Positions 33,197 through 46,010 are shown, counted from the first letter of the stretch. The stretch: DNA of 64,000 nucleotides from Gnetum montanum (GCA_015680685.1 MNCI01020717.1:387625-451624); one strand, 5' to 3'. The notes: generated by a model from the letters alone, not told the origin. Made by a program: numbers and translations.

Positions 33197-35957
33197 GTGG
33201 CCCCGAAATATGGACAATAGAAGATTCCTACCCAAGGTGGAAGCAAATGAGCTTGGAAAGGTGGAAGAAAAAGACCTACCAAACAACATGTAGAACAGGA
33301 GGAGAAATCATTTAGCATCCATCAAGACAAACCTCCTACCGAACGGTCCAGGTAGACAGAAGGAGGAGCTGTTGCAGCGCTTGAATCAGGATAGCAAAGA
33401 TTGCGTTCAGGCTATCCATGAGAAGTTCACATTTGCTGCAGTGATTGTGGAGTTGAACTTTGAATCATTTGCTGAGTTTGCTCTTAAGGTCATTAGGGAT
33501 CATCTCAAAGGATCCCCATTACGGCCTACCCTCTCTGAAAGTGGTGCTTGGTACCTAGGAGAAACATACCAGTTTTGGCACAATAGGGAGCAAGGCACCA
33601 CTATTAATATTTGTGGTCTGACAGTTGACTTCTCTATGTAGGCAATTTTATAAGTGTTAAATATTCTGAATACAGGGCCCTAGGTTGCTCGGTTATCCAC
33701 CTGTTTAGACCTTCATGTGTGGAAGGATTGGTTGGAAAAGGCCTATGGTAGGAATAAAGCATTTGGTGAATTGACAACAAAAGAGAGAGTTTATTTTAAA
33801 ATTGGGACATATCACATCTTCCCCACAAAAGGCTTGAAAAGAATATCCACGTATGCAGCTAGAGAATGTGTAGTGTTGATGGGAAAGGTTAACGCTAACC
33901 TACCCCATCTATATTTGATGGAGATGCTGAGGTGGTTCGAAGAATGGAAGACAGGGAAGATGGCGTTGCCTTTTCCTTGTCTTATTAGAAAACTTTGTCG
34001 ACGTGCTGGAATTTGGGGATACACCAACGACATCCTCCGAAAAGCCCAAATTTCTTCATATGCTGAATTGTTGAAGGCTCCAGCTCCAAGAAAAAGCATT
34101 GGTGAGGAGCTGAGACTAGAACAAGAAGAACAAGAAGAAGAATAGATGGCTCGACCCAGTCAACTCCCAACCATAGGTCCCAGCCAACAACAAGAAGTAG
34201 GGCCTAGCACTAGCCAAGATCAGTCGTCACCGTCGCAAGACTACAGACCGTCGATGGGCCATCTTAGGGCCATCGTTGAGATGGTCAGTTGGGGAAGTGA
34301 TGATGACGGAAACCTCTTCTGCGTCATCAATGATGCTAACTAGCCTACTATTTCATTAGATTGCACAAGGGGCGAAGTATCCATTCAAAAAGGAGGAGGG
34401 GAAAGTAGATGGTCGCAACAGATCTTAGGAAATGTGACATCTTTTTAGGTGCAGTTAGAGACTGGTGAAGGGGCCACTGTAGTGGTAATGCAACACCAGA
34501 ATGCCACGAGAGCTGTAGAAGTGGGCGTAGATCACATCAAAGAATCCTTCAACGTACTTGTTGTGCCATCAGCTGATCTCTTAAGAGCATGGGATGCTCA
34601 AACTCTAGCCAGAACCTCAATGACTCTTGCGGAACATGAGGATGTGCTTGATAGATTGCTTTAAATAGGGAAAGTAATGACGTCCCTGTTTCACGTCCCT
34701 CAGGATGTAATAGCAATTTAATCTAACCTCATTTCCACAAAGGGGAAGTTGGTATTATCTGAAGTAAGGGTTGAGCATGCTAAAGCTGAAGTGTAGAGAC
34801 TATAAGAGTAGCTCATGGCCTTACAAGCAGCACAGCGGGATCCTCTGCAATTTGTTCCCGCAAACTAGCTAGAAAATTTTAGAACCAAGAAACTAACAAA
34901 GCTAATTGCAGAGAATAATAAGGTGGTGGATGAAAATGAGAAGGTTTTTTGGGATGTCTCTGCATCACAGGCGCAAACCCATGCGCATCTTAAGGCACTC
35001 AAGGCCTTGCAAGAAGAAAATAAGCAGCTGGTTGCAGAGAATATTTGGTTGACCACTGTAGAAAAGCAAAAGAATGTTCTCGATGAACAATTTCATCAAT
35101 TACGAGAAAAATTCATCTGGGTCAACTAAGATGTGAGCCATTTAGCTAGAGAAAATTGAATCCTCTCGATGGAGGAGGTACATGCAATTTTTCAAAAATC
35201 AGCCATTGAGATAAGCGCGTGGAAAAATGAGGCTAAATGACATGAGAAGCTGAAGGAGCACTTCCGTGATTAGGTGGGGATGTATAAATAGATCCTTGAA
35301 AAGGAGATCCATATGGACAAGGCCCAAATCAACACTATCAGTTCTCAACACACTGATTAGAGGGCCATATTGGACACATATGCCTTCGCCCACCAAGCGG
35401 AAGTTAAGAACTGGGACCTGTAGATCCAAGACTTGACAGAGTACATGGAGTTGGAAAACCTTAGATATGCCAACCTTGCCATGTTAATAGTAGGGTGCCC
35501 GAGGTTAGAGCTTGAGCAGCAGGTAGCTTCCACCCACATCAAATACAAAGCAGAATTTGCAGAGCGTAGGAAACTGGTTGAGAAACTGGATGTTGCAAAT
35601 TCTAAACTTGAGGTGGTAAAAGAAAGCTACCAGGGATAGAAAGACATTGCAATTGACTTGGCTTGATGGCTAACAGACCTTCATGAATACAAAGATAAAG
35701 CTAGAGCCTATGAGAAGGAACAATGGGTGTTCGCGGCATGGTATGTCAAAGCTAACTAGATGTTCCTGCAACTACCCTGTCCATGGAAAGTGCTGATTCC
35801 GTCAAACATTGGAACATTAGCATGGATGACACAAGACCCTCGAACTAAAGAGGAGAAGCTCCAGGCCATACTTCAATGCCATTAGCCCTCAAAGCCTGGA
35901 GCACAAGACAAAGGAAAGGCACCAATGGAGGAGCCACCGCCACCAGGAACTACATGA
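33197..35957 (+). pseudogene. Accessory ORF of element 2: plant-transposon-like domain plus coiled coil
   Basis: The start corresponds to atggccccgaaa of element 3, mutated here to gtg at 33197. The protein can be followed with frameshifts to the TGA at 35955-35957. The first part (33372-34100) reads FAEFALKVIRDHLKGSPLRP, INICGLTVDFSM and a closing LPFPCLIRKLCRRAGIW. This recalls the 'putative plant transposon protein' domain (PF20167 as I remember it), which is often found inside plant gypsy elements. An acidic Gln-rich linker follows. The last part (about 34880-35700) is a long Glu/Lys/Leu/Gln-rich heptad-like coiled coil, for example ALKALQEENKQLVAEN. The end is a Pro-rich tail, EEPPPPGTT. 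About ten TAG stops interrupt it, several at codons that are CAG in element 3. Function is unknown. Confidence 0.75.
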
Positions 35958-36094
35958 GTTCCAAATTTTTGTAGTTGTAGTATATTTTGTGTGTTGTGTT
36001 TTCTTCCCACACTGCAACATCATTTCTTTTTCCATCAATAATCCCATACCTATCCATTGTGTAATCACTGTAACTCAAGGACGAGTTTTTATTC

Positions 36095-36107
36095 AGTCAT
36101 GGGGGTA
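36095..36107 (+). promoter_or_regulatory. Polypurine tract of element 2
   Basis: agtcatgggggta lies immediately before the 3' LTR. The same word adjoins the 3' LTRs of element 1 (3537-3547, minus) and element 3 (49067-49079, minus). Confidence 0.8.
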
Positions 36108-36948
36108 TGATGGGACACGATATTGCATGGGCCATGATATCGTGTACGCGATATCGCATCCGCCGCAATATCATGTACGCTATATCGCGTCTTCCCCTGC
36201 AATATCATGTACATAATATCGTAATCCACCGCAATGTCTATAAATAAGAAGCGACTCTCCCTTGTTCATCATCAATAGATTAGATTGTAGCTAAACTCTG
36301 GCATTTTGATCCCTCTAGAGAGATTATTTTTCAGTGTCTGCGTGTAGCGTGGTGAATGTAATTGTACGGCATCCTTTATTCGAGTGTGACATACTTGGAC
36401 ATGCACATGATTGGCAATAAAGATCGAGATTACTTCATCATTGCAGCATTCACTTTGTTATTTACTACTTTCCTAATTAGTCTCTCTCACCCTTATCTCC
36501 TAGAAACATAGAATGAGTACGACTTGATTACAAGCATTTAAGTGTGACTACTTGGTAACCCAGTGGTGTACCTAGGATCTGTGCTTGGTAATCCTAGTGG
36601 TAGTCATGCATGAAGTTCAAGATGTGTATGGATGATCAAGGAATGGATGCTCATCACACTTAGGCTAGATTAGATTCCCTTACCCTTTTCCTCCTAGCTT
36701 AGCTTAGTTAATATTACTTTCCACTACCTTTAGGAGTAGTGTTAGATTAGGAACACATCATACACCTCACTCTAGGCTAAACCATACGTGACAAATATAA
36801 TACTAGCCTAGGTGGGAAGATAGCGAACTACGACCTAAGGATAACTATCTAGGTGCCACAACTAGTCCGTCTGCGGAGTTCGATCGGATCATGTGTGAAA
36901 ATGCTCATATTTGTATGGTTGAGTGTAGGGGTATCTCGCCACTCATCA
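36108..36948 (+). repeat. 3' LTR of element 2
   Basis: This is an 841-bp LTR, tgatgggaca to cactcatca. It matches 28184-29039 apart from that copy's gap-associated insertion and many C/T and G/A substitutions. U3 GATATC sites are partly decayed (gatatt, aatatc). The TATA box lies near 36240. Confidence 0.93.
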
Positions 36949-37040
36949 CTCATAAAGCCAATTACAAGTAACTCCTTTACTTGGCTTTTCAATTTTGTTA
37001 TTTGATTTGGTGCCAATATTCCCTTCTGTACAAAACCTAA
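36949..37040 (-). pseudogene. Ty3/gypsy reverse transcriptase, proximal piece cut by element 2
   Basis: Minus-strand reading gives NQITKLKSQVKELLVIGFM. This is the block that precedes the xSxSPxxxPxxxVPKKDG motif in gypsy RT (canonically LQxQVxELLxKGLIRxS). Its frame joins exactly to RKSISPYVV at 28183 when one copy of the ctcat duplication is removed. Upstream domains are not recognisable beyond 37040. Confidence 0.8.
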
Positions 37041-40000
37041 TCTTTTTATAAATAAAATTAGTTTAATGCTCTAATGCATATGTTAAAATTACAATAATCA
37101 AGATATTTTTAAAAAAGAAAAATAATTTAGATGAAGAATATAATAAATTACCATCAAGGCATTAGGCTCTTGAAAAATAGAAATATTTAATCAAAGCTAC
37201 ATTAAATAGTAATGCTACTCAAATAAAGTAATGTAACAAAGTTAGAGCTTCACCAAAGACATGCAAGTAAAAAATTAAAACTTTGGATCAAAAAGCATTA
37301 CATAGTATAAAATTACTAGCTGAAAATTATAGCTTCAGAAAATACAACAAACTATCAACTTAAGTTAAGTCCTAGAAAAATGCATAACAATAAATCTAAG
37401 CATCAACTTCTCCATCAATCTTATCATCCTTACAACTAATTTTTAGGATTTTGAGGATAAAACCCTTGATAAAAATCCTAGTATCCTATTAATTTTGATG
37501 AAAATAATTAAAAATTATGGTATTACAACACAAACCATGGTCTTCAAACTATAATCTAACAATGGGTTTTGGACATTAAAAATAGTAAAAAATTAAATTC
37601 TAATAATTATATGAGGGAGCCATGAATGCACTATGAGTCATGATATGATAAAATAGTCAAAAATTTGAAATTGAGAATACCATAGGTCATGGTGAAAAAA
37701 TCATTTTTTGGGTTAGTTTTGAAATCCCATATATCCCTCATTATTTGGATTTTTAAGGTGATCTTAGGGTTTTTGAAAAGTAATAAATAGATAAAATTCA
37801 ATGCTAGATTACTCTCATTATCATAACCTCACCTTGTTTATGACCAACCTGCAAGTTATATCTATGGAGGAATAGTTCAAAGTCAAAGAGACATCAAGAT
37901 AAGAAAAATAGGTAAGCCTCAATCCCAAATAAATTCCACACTTATAACTATCACACATAAGTGAAATTTCAAATTCACAAATTAACTTCCAACATATGTT
38001 AGTGTAGAATTTTAAGAATTTAGTGCAATTCAAATCAAAATAACATTAAAGGAAATTAAGAGAATAAGGGAGATATCAGCCAATTTGTGATACAACCTTG
38101 TTTTTACAATGTAGTAGCCTCAATAATCCATTGTGAACTCCAATGGGTAAAAAACCACCATAAAACTAAACTACCTCTTACAAGTTTGAAGGGAGAATTA
38201 TTCAAATTTCAAGAGGACTAGGAATAGTAGAGGAATATGAATCATTACCCTTTTCCTAACACTAATGGATCTCTTGTATACAAGAGATGTGAGAGAAATT
38301 ACTATTGAGTTAGTAAGCAAAGATAAGTACAACATAAAATATATAGTGATATAGTTGGATATTGCCACTTGTAATCTGTATTGCTATAGTATAAATTAGC
38401 ATTGCCAAAGACATCCATGAAATCAATTCCCTTCCAAAATTCATACTAATCCCATCATTAAGCCTTACTAGAGTGATAGAAATTGATATCCTTGCTAGAA
38501 TTGGAAATTCATCCATCCTAATTAACATTAATTGATTAATGTTTGTTGAGTTCATTTTCTTTGCCTCAAATTGGAACATCGATAAGGATCAATAAGCCAT
38601 ATGGATATATTTTCACTTATTGATTAATACAACTGAATCGATAAAGATTGATTTCCTTTTCTTCTTTATCACTGCCTATCATGAATTGATATGGATTAAT
38701 ATCTAAGTTCACCTTTTTTCATATTATTGATATTCATCAATGAATCAATTTCTATTAATTTTAAAATTCTTCATTATTGTGTAATTTCCTAGCATGGAAA
38801 CTCATAAAATTTGAACTCAAATTCTCAATAGTGGTGTATTGTATGGTAGTAATTCAATTAGTGTCTAGAGATAGAGTAAGATAATAAAAAATATAAATAT
38901 AAAGTAATTTTAATAAAATTTTATGTATATTTTTGAGTGCTTAGATAGCCCCAAACTAGCCTTTAGTTAGTGCCAAGAAGGTGGAATATGAATTAAAACA
39001 ACTATTATTTGATAAGAGAAATTCCATGAATAAAATTATGATTTTTAAATAAAATCAACACATATCCTCTAAATATAGCTATATAGTCACTTCAAAAAGG
39101 AACAAACAACAAAAATAAAATTATTCCATCCCCTAAAGCCAAAGCCAAATCACTATAACACAGCAATGTTTAGATGCTTTTTAAAAGCAACCAAATGAAA
39201 TAGTTAACTATTCATCATTATCTTAGAGAGAATTATCATAATAACCAAAGGAGAAATAAAAAAAATTTAACATCAAATCCATAATATTATAATAATCAAA
39301 ATGTCTTTGCATCACATTCTAACATTAAGGGCAAGTCTCATAACATGATACTAGCATCCAATCTTCTACAAAAGAAAATGTTCATGTTTTTCAAAAACAT
39401 ATTAATCTTTCAAATTAATCCAAAACATATAATAAGAAATAATTAATTAACCAATGAAATGCTAAACTAGCATCATACATGTTAACAAAAATTATTAATT
39501 CAACATGCAAAAAGATTTTTAATCTCAAATATGACTAAGCTTCAATACTACTCTTTATTTCCATGCTTTCTTCCTCTTTGAACTGAGAGGGTTTACTATT
39601 GTTCTTATTTTCATTGATTGAAGGCCTCATCTACTTCTCTAAGGTAGTCATTTTTCCCTCTAAGTTATATAGCATGGTTGTGATCTTTTTTAGTGTTAAA
39701 AGGATGGCTTGATAGCCAATTTGTATATCCCTAATTTTCTATCTCATTATATCTTCAAACTTATTTCCTATTTTTGCTACAATTGATCCCATATTTGAAT
39801 ATTACCTTATAAAAAATCCAACTTGGATGTAGATCTTCAAAGATCTACCTAGGTGGTCCTTCTTAAGCACCACTAAAGAGGCCTTTTTTCCAATGGTTGG
39901 CTCTAGAATCCCAACCCTTCTTATAATAACAAAAATGAAAAATGAAAAACATAACCTTAATAGCTTATAATCCTTATTGTATACCATGCACCAAATTAGA

Positions 40001-40336
40001 AGGGAAGAAAAATTTAATTCATTACCATACTTCAATGTGAGTAAATGTCTAGATGTTGTAATTACCATTTGGATCATAATGCGGTTTTCATATTATAAAT
40101 TCATGACCTTAATTCTTTGAGGTTATATCATTGAGTTATTAACATTCACTAATAGATTTGTGAAACAAGGCATACTTCTCCTTAGTATTGGCCTTCAACT
40201 TCAAGATGTCATCACCCTTATTTAGCAATCTAAATTACTACCTTAACTACTTTAAACTTTGGAGATGAAATAATGCTTCCAAGGCTCCATTTTGGTAAGG
40301 TGGGGTTTTAGGTTATAGTAGAACTCAAAAACCTCT
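37041..40336. other. Unassigned AT-rich DNA
   Basis: I see no supported gene. The region upstream of the split RT should once have held gag and protease, but neither is readable. Around 38480-38780 words such as attgatat and atcaat recur densely; similar words occur at 42000-42500. Short frames (38310-38579 minus, 39802-40077 minus) carry no motif. Confidence 0.45.
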
Positions 40337-41354
40337 TGATGAATCATCAGTTGGTTGAGATATCATAGATTCTATGTCATAGATGCTACATCGCATTTGC
40401 ATTGTAGCATACTTGTCAATGCATCTCAGTTAGATGCTACATCCTAGATGCTACATTGCATAGCTTTTAGAAAAAAAGAAAAAAAAATTCAAATTTTGGT
40501 CCACTACAATATCACATATCAAATATTGTAGCGCATGCTACGTCATCATATATCTGATATCATGGGATGTGTGCCTACCTATAAATACAACACTTGGGGG
40601 CACATGGATCTGTAAAAATTTTCATTCCATTCCTAGGTAGATTCTTGTAGTTTCATTTTGTAGTTTTAGCAATAGAGAGTGAATGCCCATAGTGTGGTGC
40701 TGAGCAATTATATGGAATCTTTATTCAAGTGAAGTGCACTTGGGCACAGTTCATGTCTAGAAATAAAGATTGAAATTTCTTTCCATCATCACAACATCCA
40801 CTTAGTTTTACTATTTTACTTAGCATAGTTTTTACTATTTTCTTAGTTTAATAATTTACATTTCCAAGTACTTTACTTTCTTGTTCATTAGTAAAGTAGA
40901 ATAAGTACAATTGGTTTTGAGTGTTTAAGTTACTCATTTGGTAATCCCAGTAGTGTTATAGCTTGGTTTTCCCAGTAGCATAATGCTTGGTAATCTAGTC
41001 ATGGTTACATGAGCCCAAGATGTGTATGGTAACCCAGGATCAGATTCTCATCACTCTAAGCTAGAGTAGATTTACCTTACTATCATTACTTAGACTTAGG
41101 ACCAAATTTTATTCTTAATTATGTTTATTACTAAGAGTAATCAAGGCTTAACAACATCAATTATCATATGCCTCACTTTGGACTAAACCATATGTGACAA
41201 AAGTACCACTATTCTAAGTGGGAAGACAATGTCTTGTGATCAATGCTTAACAATCTAGATGCCACAACTAGTCCTATCCATAGAATTCGGCTAGATTACA
41301 TGTGAATGCTTGTGATTTGTATGGTTGGGCATAGGGGGTACTTGCTGCTCATCA
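40337..41354 (+). repeat. Solo LTR of a related, older family
   Basis: This is a 1018-bp LTR, tgatgaatca to tgctgctcatca, with a perfect target duplication cctct at 40332-40336 and 41355-41359. It has the TATA region acctataaatac near 40580, an aataaag signal near 40762, and a right end (gtatggttgggcataggggg, then tac and ctcatca) that matches the LTR ends of elements 1-3. U3 has few intact GATATC sites, but repeated gatgctacat words occur. No interior is attached, so the element was lost by LTR-LTR recombination. Confidence 0.9.
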
Positions 41355-44254
41355 CCTCTTCATGGTAAAATCTCTTAATTGGGGGCTTGATGAAAATCTC
41401 ATCCTAATGCTTTAATATGTTATCTAAACCTTGGATCCATGGATTTGAATCATTCCATAAATTCAACCTCTATGTGGTACTATCCATTTTTTAAACTCTC
41501 AATCCAAACTTATTGGGTAGACAATAGAAGGAGATCAAACAAGGAAAATTTATTAATAATTTCTTTCAAATAGAAATTCACTTTGACCTTTTTTTGCACT
41601 ACAATAAAGGATTTATCCATTTTAAACTTTCTATGTTATAGAAACTCATTGCAATAGCAACAAGGATTATAATGCTAACCCAAAAGTAACAAATAACTTA
41701 ACTATTTTCAAACAAAATAATGCTTACCTAGATATCAAAATATAATCTAATTCTATTAACATGCTAGCTTCTCTTGGCCCTACTTCTAGGCCTATTTAGG
41801 AACTTTCACAATACATAAACTTGTTCTCCTTAAGGCATAAGAAATTGGGATATGCATTGCTTCTAAAATAGAAAAATGGTTACAGATCATCACTATCTTT
41901 GTGGGCATTCTATTTGGCCTTCACTCATACTCTTCTCATTTTTTATTATCTTTCTTCTTGGCCTTTGTCTTACACTTTTTTTTTCAAATTTTAATATATC
42001 ACCTACGATTGCTAGATCAATGCTAATTGATTAGAATTGTCAATTTACAACGTCCCAATGATAACAATCAATTACTTAGAAAATTATTTATGCATATTGA
42101 TTTAAATCACTAACATAATGAGGATCTTGGGTTTATTTTTCACTTATCACTAGTTGTCAATCTAAATGATAAGCATTGATATCATTCTATATTTTTTATT
42201 GATTACTATAAAAATTGAAATATGTTCAATAAAATATTCATTTCTTTTACCAAATTTATTGATTAACCTAAATGTGCATAATGTTTAGCAATACATTTTC
42301 AAGCCCTAAGGACTTTAACTTATGAAATATTAATGAATCACACACTTAGCAAGGTTAATTAATATTTTATCAATAATTACTACTCCAAGAATTTAATATT
42401 GATATAGTAATAATTTTTATTGCATTTTGTTATTGATTGCGATGAAAATTGATATTACTATTATTATCATTTCTTTTACTAAATTAACTACTTAAGAATT
42501 TATTATTTTTTATTACTTAGTCCACCATTCATATCTTATTCATTTAATTCATTACTTATGGAGACTATGTTTAAGAAAGTAGGTAGGAGTTCATATACAA
42601 CTCAGTTAAAAAGGTCCATAACTAGGTTTCTTTTGGATCAAAACCTTTTCTCACAAGGGCTATTTCATTCATTGGAGGGATGTCTTACAATCTTAAGGCT
42701 TTTACACCTTTCCTATGTTTTAGGGATTTGAGATGCATTTCTTCCAAGAAAATCATTCTCTAACTTAATCTTGGATTAGCTTCCTTATTGGTTATACCCT
42801 ACTTTCTCTTATTTTTTTCCTAGTTAGTTACCCCCTCCTAATTATTCTAGGTGACACTCATGAGCTAGGTTAATTAGATTAGAAATTTATTATTTATTAA
42901 GAGCTAGAATTAGCCATGAGAGTAAACCAATGGCATATTTTCCAAGGATTTGATATACTATCCTACTATAAATTTGAATAAGTGAGCTTTGAACAATCAA
43001 GAACTAGTATTTGTAATATATTTACCATAGTAGGAATCTTAACTACTAACACCTATGGAAGGAATATAGGGAAGACACATGGAGGTTTAGAGATATTTAG
43101 ACACATGGAGGTTATTGATGATGAAATATAATGAACAATATTAAGGTGTAAGTTAAAGGTTTTTTAGATAAGAACATTTTTTTATTTTTTTATTATATTA
43201 ATAAAAATAAAAAACATGCTAGAATACTTAAGGGCATGGTAAAGAAAAGGAAAGAATAAAAATAACTCATAATCACTTAGCTAATTACCAAGATTTCTTT
43301 GGTTAAGGGTGTAAAGATATGAGGTAACGTAGATGGTCATAAGGTCATAAGATTTTTCATGTCGTTTACTTACCTAGTCTAGTCAATTCCTTTCTTAATC
43401 AATGTTATACCCTAGCATCCTTAGTAGCTACATCTTTGAAACTTCAGTTTACTTAAACAATAGTTTTTCCACATGTAATATCTCTACTTACAAAATGGGA
43501 TTTCTATAGGATGCATAATTTTAAGTAAGATTATGGTACTACCCCAACTATAAGGTTCTTATGGGAGTTAGAATCTTCTTCTAATTGAAGATGCTTATGG
43601 AATAAATTTTTTTTTTGGATTACTTATTCCCATCATAAGATTCTTGTGAGAGTCTTTTTTGATTTAGGCTTCTTACATGGGTGTTGGTTTATCTATCAAC
43701 TATTATAAATTGGAAGCATAATCTACATCTAGATGCTAGTTTCAACATAACAAACCTTTTTTTGTCATATTGACTAACCTAAGTAACCATCAATCTTAAT
43801 GAATTATGAACATACTCCTAAATAATTTACCCATGTAACTATAGAAGTCTTTTTAGCCAAGAAGGTAGGAGTCTTTTTTTAGAAGAGTTAGAACAGAGTT
43901 ATGCCCAACAAATAGTAGCTTAATTTATTTTATTATCTTCATTTATAAATTTATTATCCTAGGGATCATTTTGATGTGGATTTTTGATTTCAACCTATTT
44001 ATCTCAAGACAAGAGAAGTTTTCCTTCTTCCTTACATTCCAAACATGATGCTAATAAATTCTTTTTAGTCCTAACAACAAATTTTTCTCTTACCGTATAT
44101 AATTTTAAAGGTGAAAGTTGTATACTATTGATCTTATTCCAATTATTTTTACATTATTTAATAAGATATCTAATTATCCAAATTAATGTTACTTTATATT
44201 ATCTCTAATTTCAATTGAACATTATTATAATTTATTTCTTCAGTTGGGTAATAT
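41355..44254. other. Unassigned AT-rich DNA
   Basis: This lies downstream, in sense, of the Athila-type pol at 44255-48257. It may contain that element's decayed 3' region, but no LTR partner or envelope-like frame was recognised. The section at 42000-42500 shares attgatat-type words with 38480-38780. Confidence 0.4.
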
Positions 44255-45110
44255 TAATTTATTTTCTCTTGGTTCATCTATTTGATGTTGATAATAGTGC
44301 CTAAGTCTTTGACCATTAATTAGTAATAAGTTAGATGTATCCTCTAAAGGTGAAATTAGGATGCTTTCATTTAAATAGAATTGTAATACTAAGTATAGAT
44401 CTTTCCACTTTGTTGTCAACTTACTAGGGAACCTATGTGACTACATGTTGTAGAGTAAAAATTGATTTCCTTATAAAAATTTCTTATTAAGTATATTTTT
44501 ATCATGCATGAACTTCATTTGTTTTCTTACTATTCATTGTTTATCAAGTCCCTGCATGCATGACTTGTCAAATTCATGTATTTGAGTCATCCTAAGATGG
44601 ATATTAAACTCTTCTTCAAAACTCAATTGATTGGCTAATCTTGAGAACTAGTACTTAATTTTCACACATAAGAGATACTCTTTACCATAAATTAATTAAT
44701 AAGGTGAGTATCCTAAAATTGGTTTATAGGTGGTCTTATAAGCTCATAATGCATCATATTACTTTTTATACCAATCCTACTTTTTAGTGCATATTGTTTT
44801 GATTAAGATTTTTAGAATGATTCAATTGGCATTTTCAACTTGACCATTAGTTTGGAATTGATAGGAAGTTTTTATTTTATGTTGGATTCCACATTTTTTA
44901 ATGAATCTCTCCATGAATTTGTTGAAAAAATAAGTTTCCTAATCACTAATAAGTGCACATGGGATTTTAAATCATATAAGAATATGCTCCTTTAGAAGGG
45001 TTACAACTAACTTGACATCATTCATTGGGGTTGCCTTAACTTCTATCCATTTAGTTACATAATCAATACAAACTCAATTATATTGAAAACTATTTAAAAA
45101 GGAAAATATC
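44255..45110 (-). pseudogene. Athila-type integrase remnant
   Basis: Minus-strand reading gives CIDYVTKWIEVKATPMND (first catalytic Asp) and CALISD before a stop. It continues with NKFMERFIKKCGIQHKIKT, then TNGQVENAN (catalytic Glu), DALWAYKTTYKPILGYSPY and FMHDKNILNKKF. The C-terminal NGQRLRHYYQH ends near 44255. This follows the plant Athila/Tat integrase closely, including the (V)NGQRLKPYL end. Several stops make it inactive. The zinc-finger part upstream is not found because other sequence lies at 45111-46010. Confidence 0.88.
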
Positions 45111-46010
45111 CTAAAAATATATACTCATATATCAAATTGTTTTATTATTAATATGAGATTAAGTAGCATCTCATGTCTTTTCAACATTGGTCTTGGCCAT
45201 GGACACTTATTATGACATCTCGTCCTTGGATGTCATAGCAAACATCAATTATATGATATATTAGACATTATGCATATGAAGAAAATATACCAAATGCAAA
45301 ATATATGTACCATTCAAAATTATTCATAAGAGAAATAAGAGGAAAAATGCAAAAGGAAAAAGAAAAGAATGCTTTATTGATAAGAAATGGAGTCTCTAGA
45401 TCATGATTTGAGAGTGCTTCTTGGGGATTTTTTTCTTTGGTATCTATCCCTTAGAGGCAATCCAACACTACCACCATGATTAGGCCTACAACTAGCTAGA
45501 AGGAATGGCTAGTCCACTTCTTATCCTGCTTCACCCAGCTCTTGCGACTTGCCTATACTGAATCCACCACTCCATGTTGGCATGACCTCTATGCCCAGGT
45601 ATAAATGCCTTCGGTCAAACCTCCAAAGGTTACCTCAAGAGACATGTCTGTTATTACAATGTGCCCTTTGAGGTCTCAATTACAACTACCCTTTCAAGTC
45701 TTGTTATGATAACAATAACACTTGTTATGAAGAGGCATCATCTTCACTATGTAGCAACATCATTTGGGAATGGGGATGTAACTAATCACATCCTTGAACA
45801 TATGTATGGGAATCCTTAAAAATAGTGGGCTAATAAAACCCACTTTCTAAAACCTTTAGGGTTATGCCACATCTATCAAAGTGTACACCTCTAAGATTAT
45901 CATGACATAGATAGAGAATTTCTTACCATTCCTCATAAAAAACATAACTTCTAACTACCTCATCTCTACATATATGATAGAGGTAAGGTTCACTACATAT
46001 TTATTTGGAT
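45111..46010. other. Unassigned sequence interrupting the Athila-type pol
   Basis: Between the RNase H end (near 46090) and the integrase core (45110) about 0.9 kb has no reading in the expected frame. It is less AT-rich around 45440-45760. It may be an inserted LTR or other element (tgacatctcgtcc near 45211 looks like a gypsy LTR start), but no partner or target duplication was found. Confidence 0.35.

Larger units (their letters stand above)
28184..36948 (+). mobile_element. Element 2: complete LTR retrotransposon with gag and an extra ORF, no pol
   Basis: This is an 8.77-kb plus-strand element. The LTRs lie at 28184-29039 and 36108-36948, and a perfect target duplication, ctcat, lies at 28179-28183 and 36949-36953. 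A decayed tRNA-Asp type PBS follows the 5' LTR, and the tcatgggggta polypurine tract precedes the 3' LTR. The interior holds gag (29180-31151), about 1.4 kb of non-coding DNA, a tandem U3/TATA-like module (32555-32775), a probable intron and a long second ORF (33197-35957). No protease, RT, RNase H or integrase is detectable. It is a sister of the minus-strand half of element 3 and more distantly related to element 1. It inserted into an older gypsy RT. Confidence 0.94.

Noticed and set aside
33812-34170. Minus-strand frames opposite the accessory ORF of element 2
   Set aside because: They are antisense shadows; only the plus strand matches element 3 and the domain pattern.
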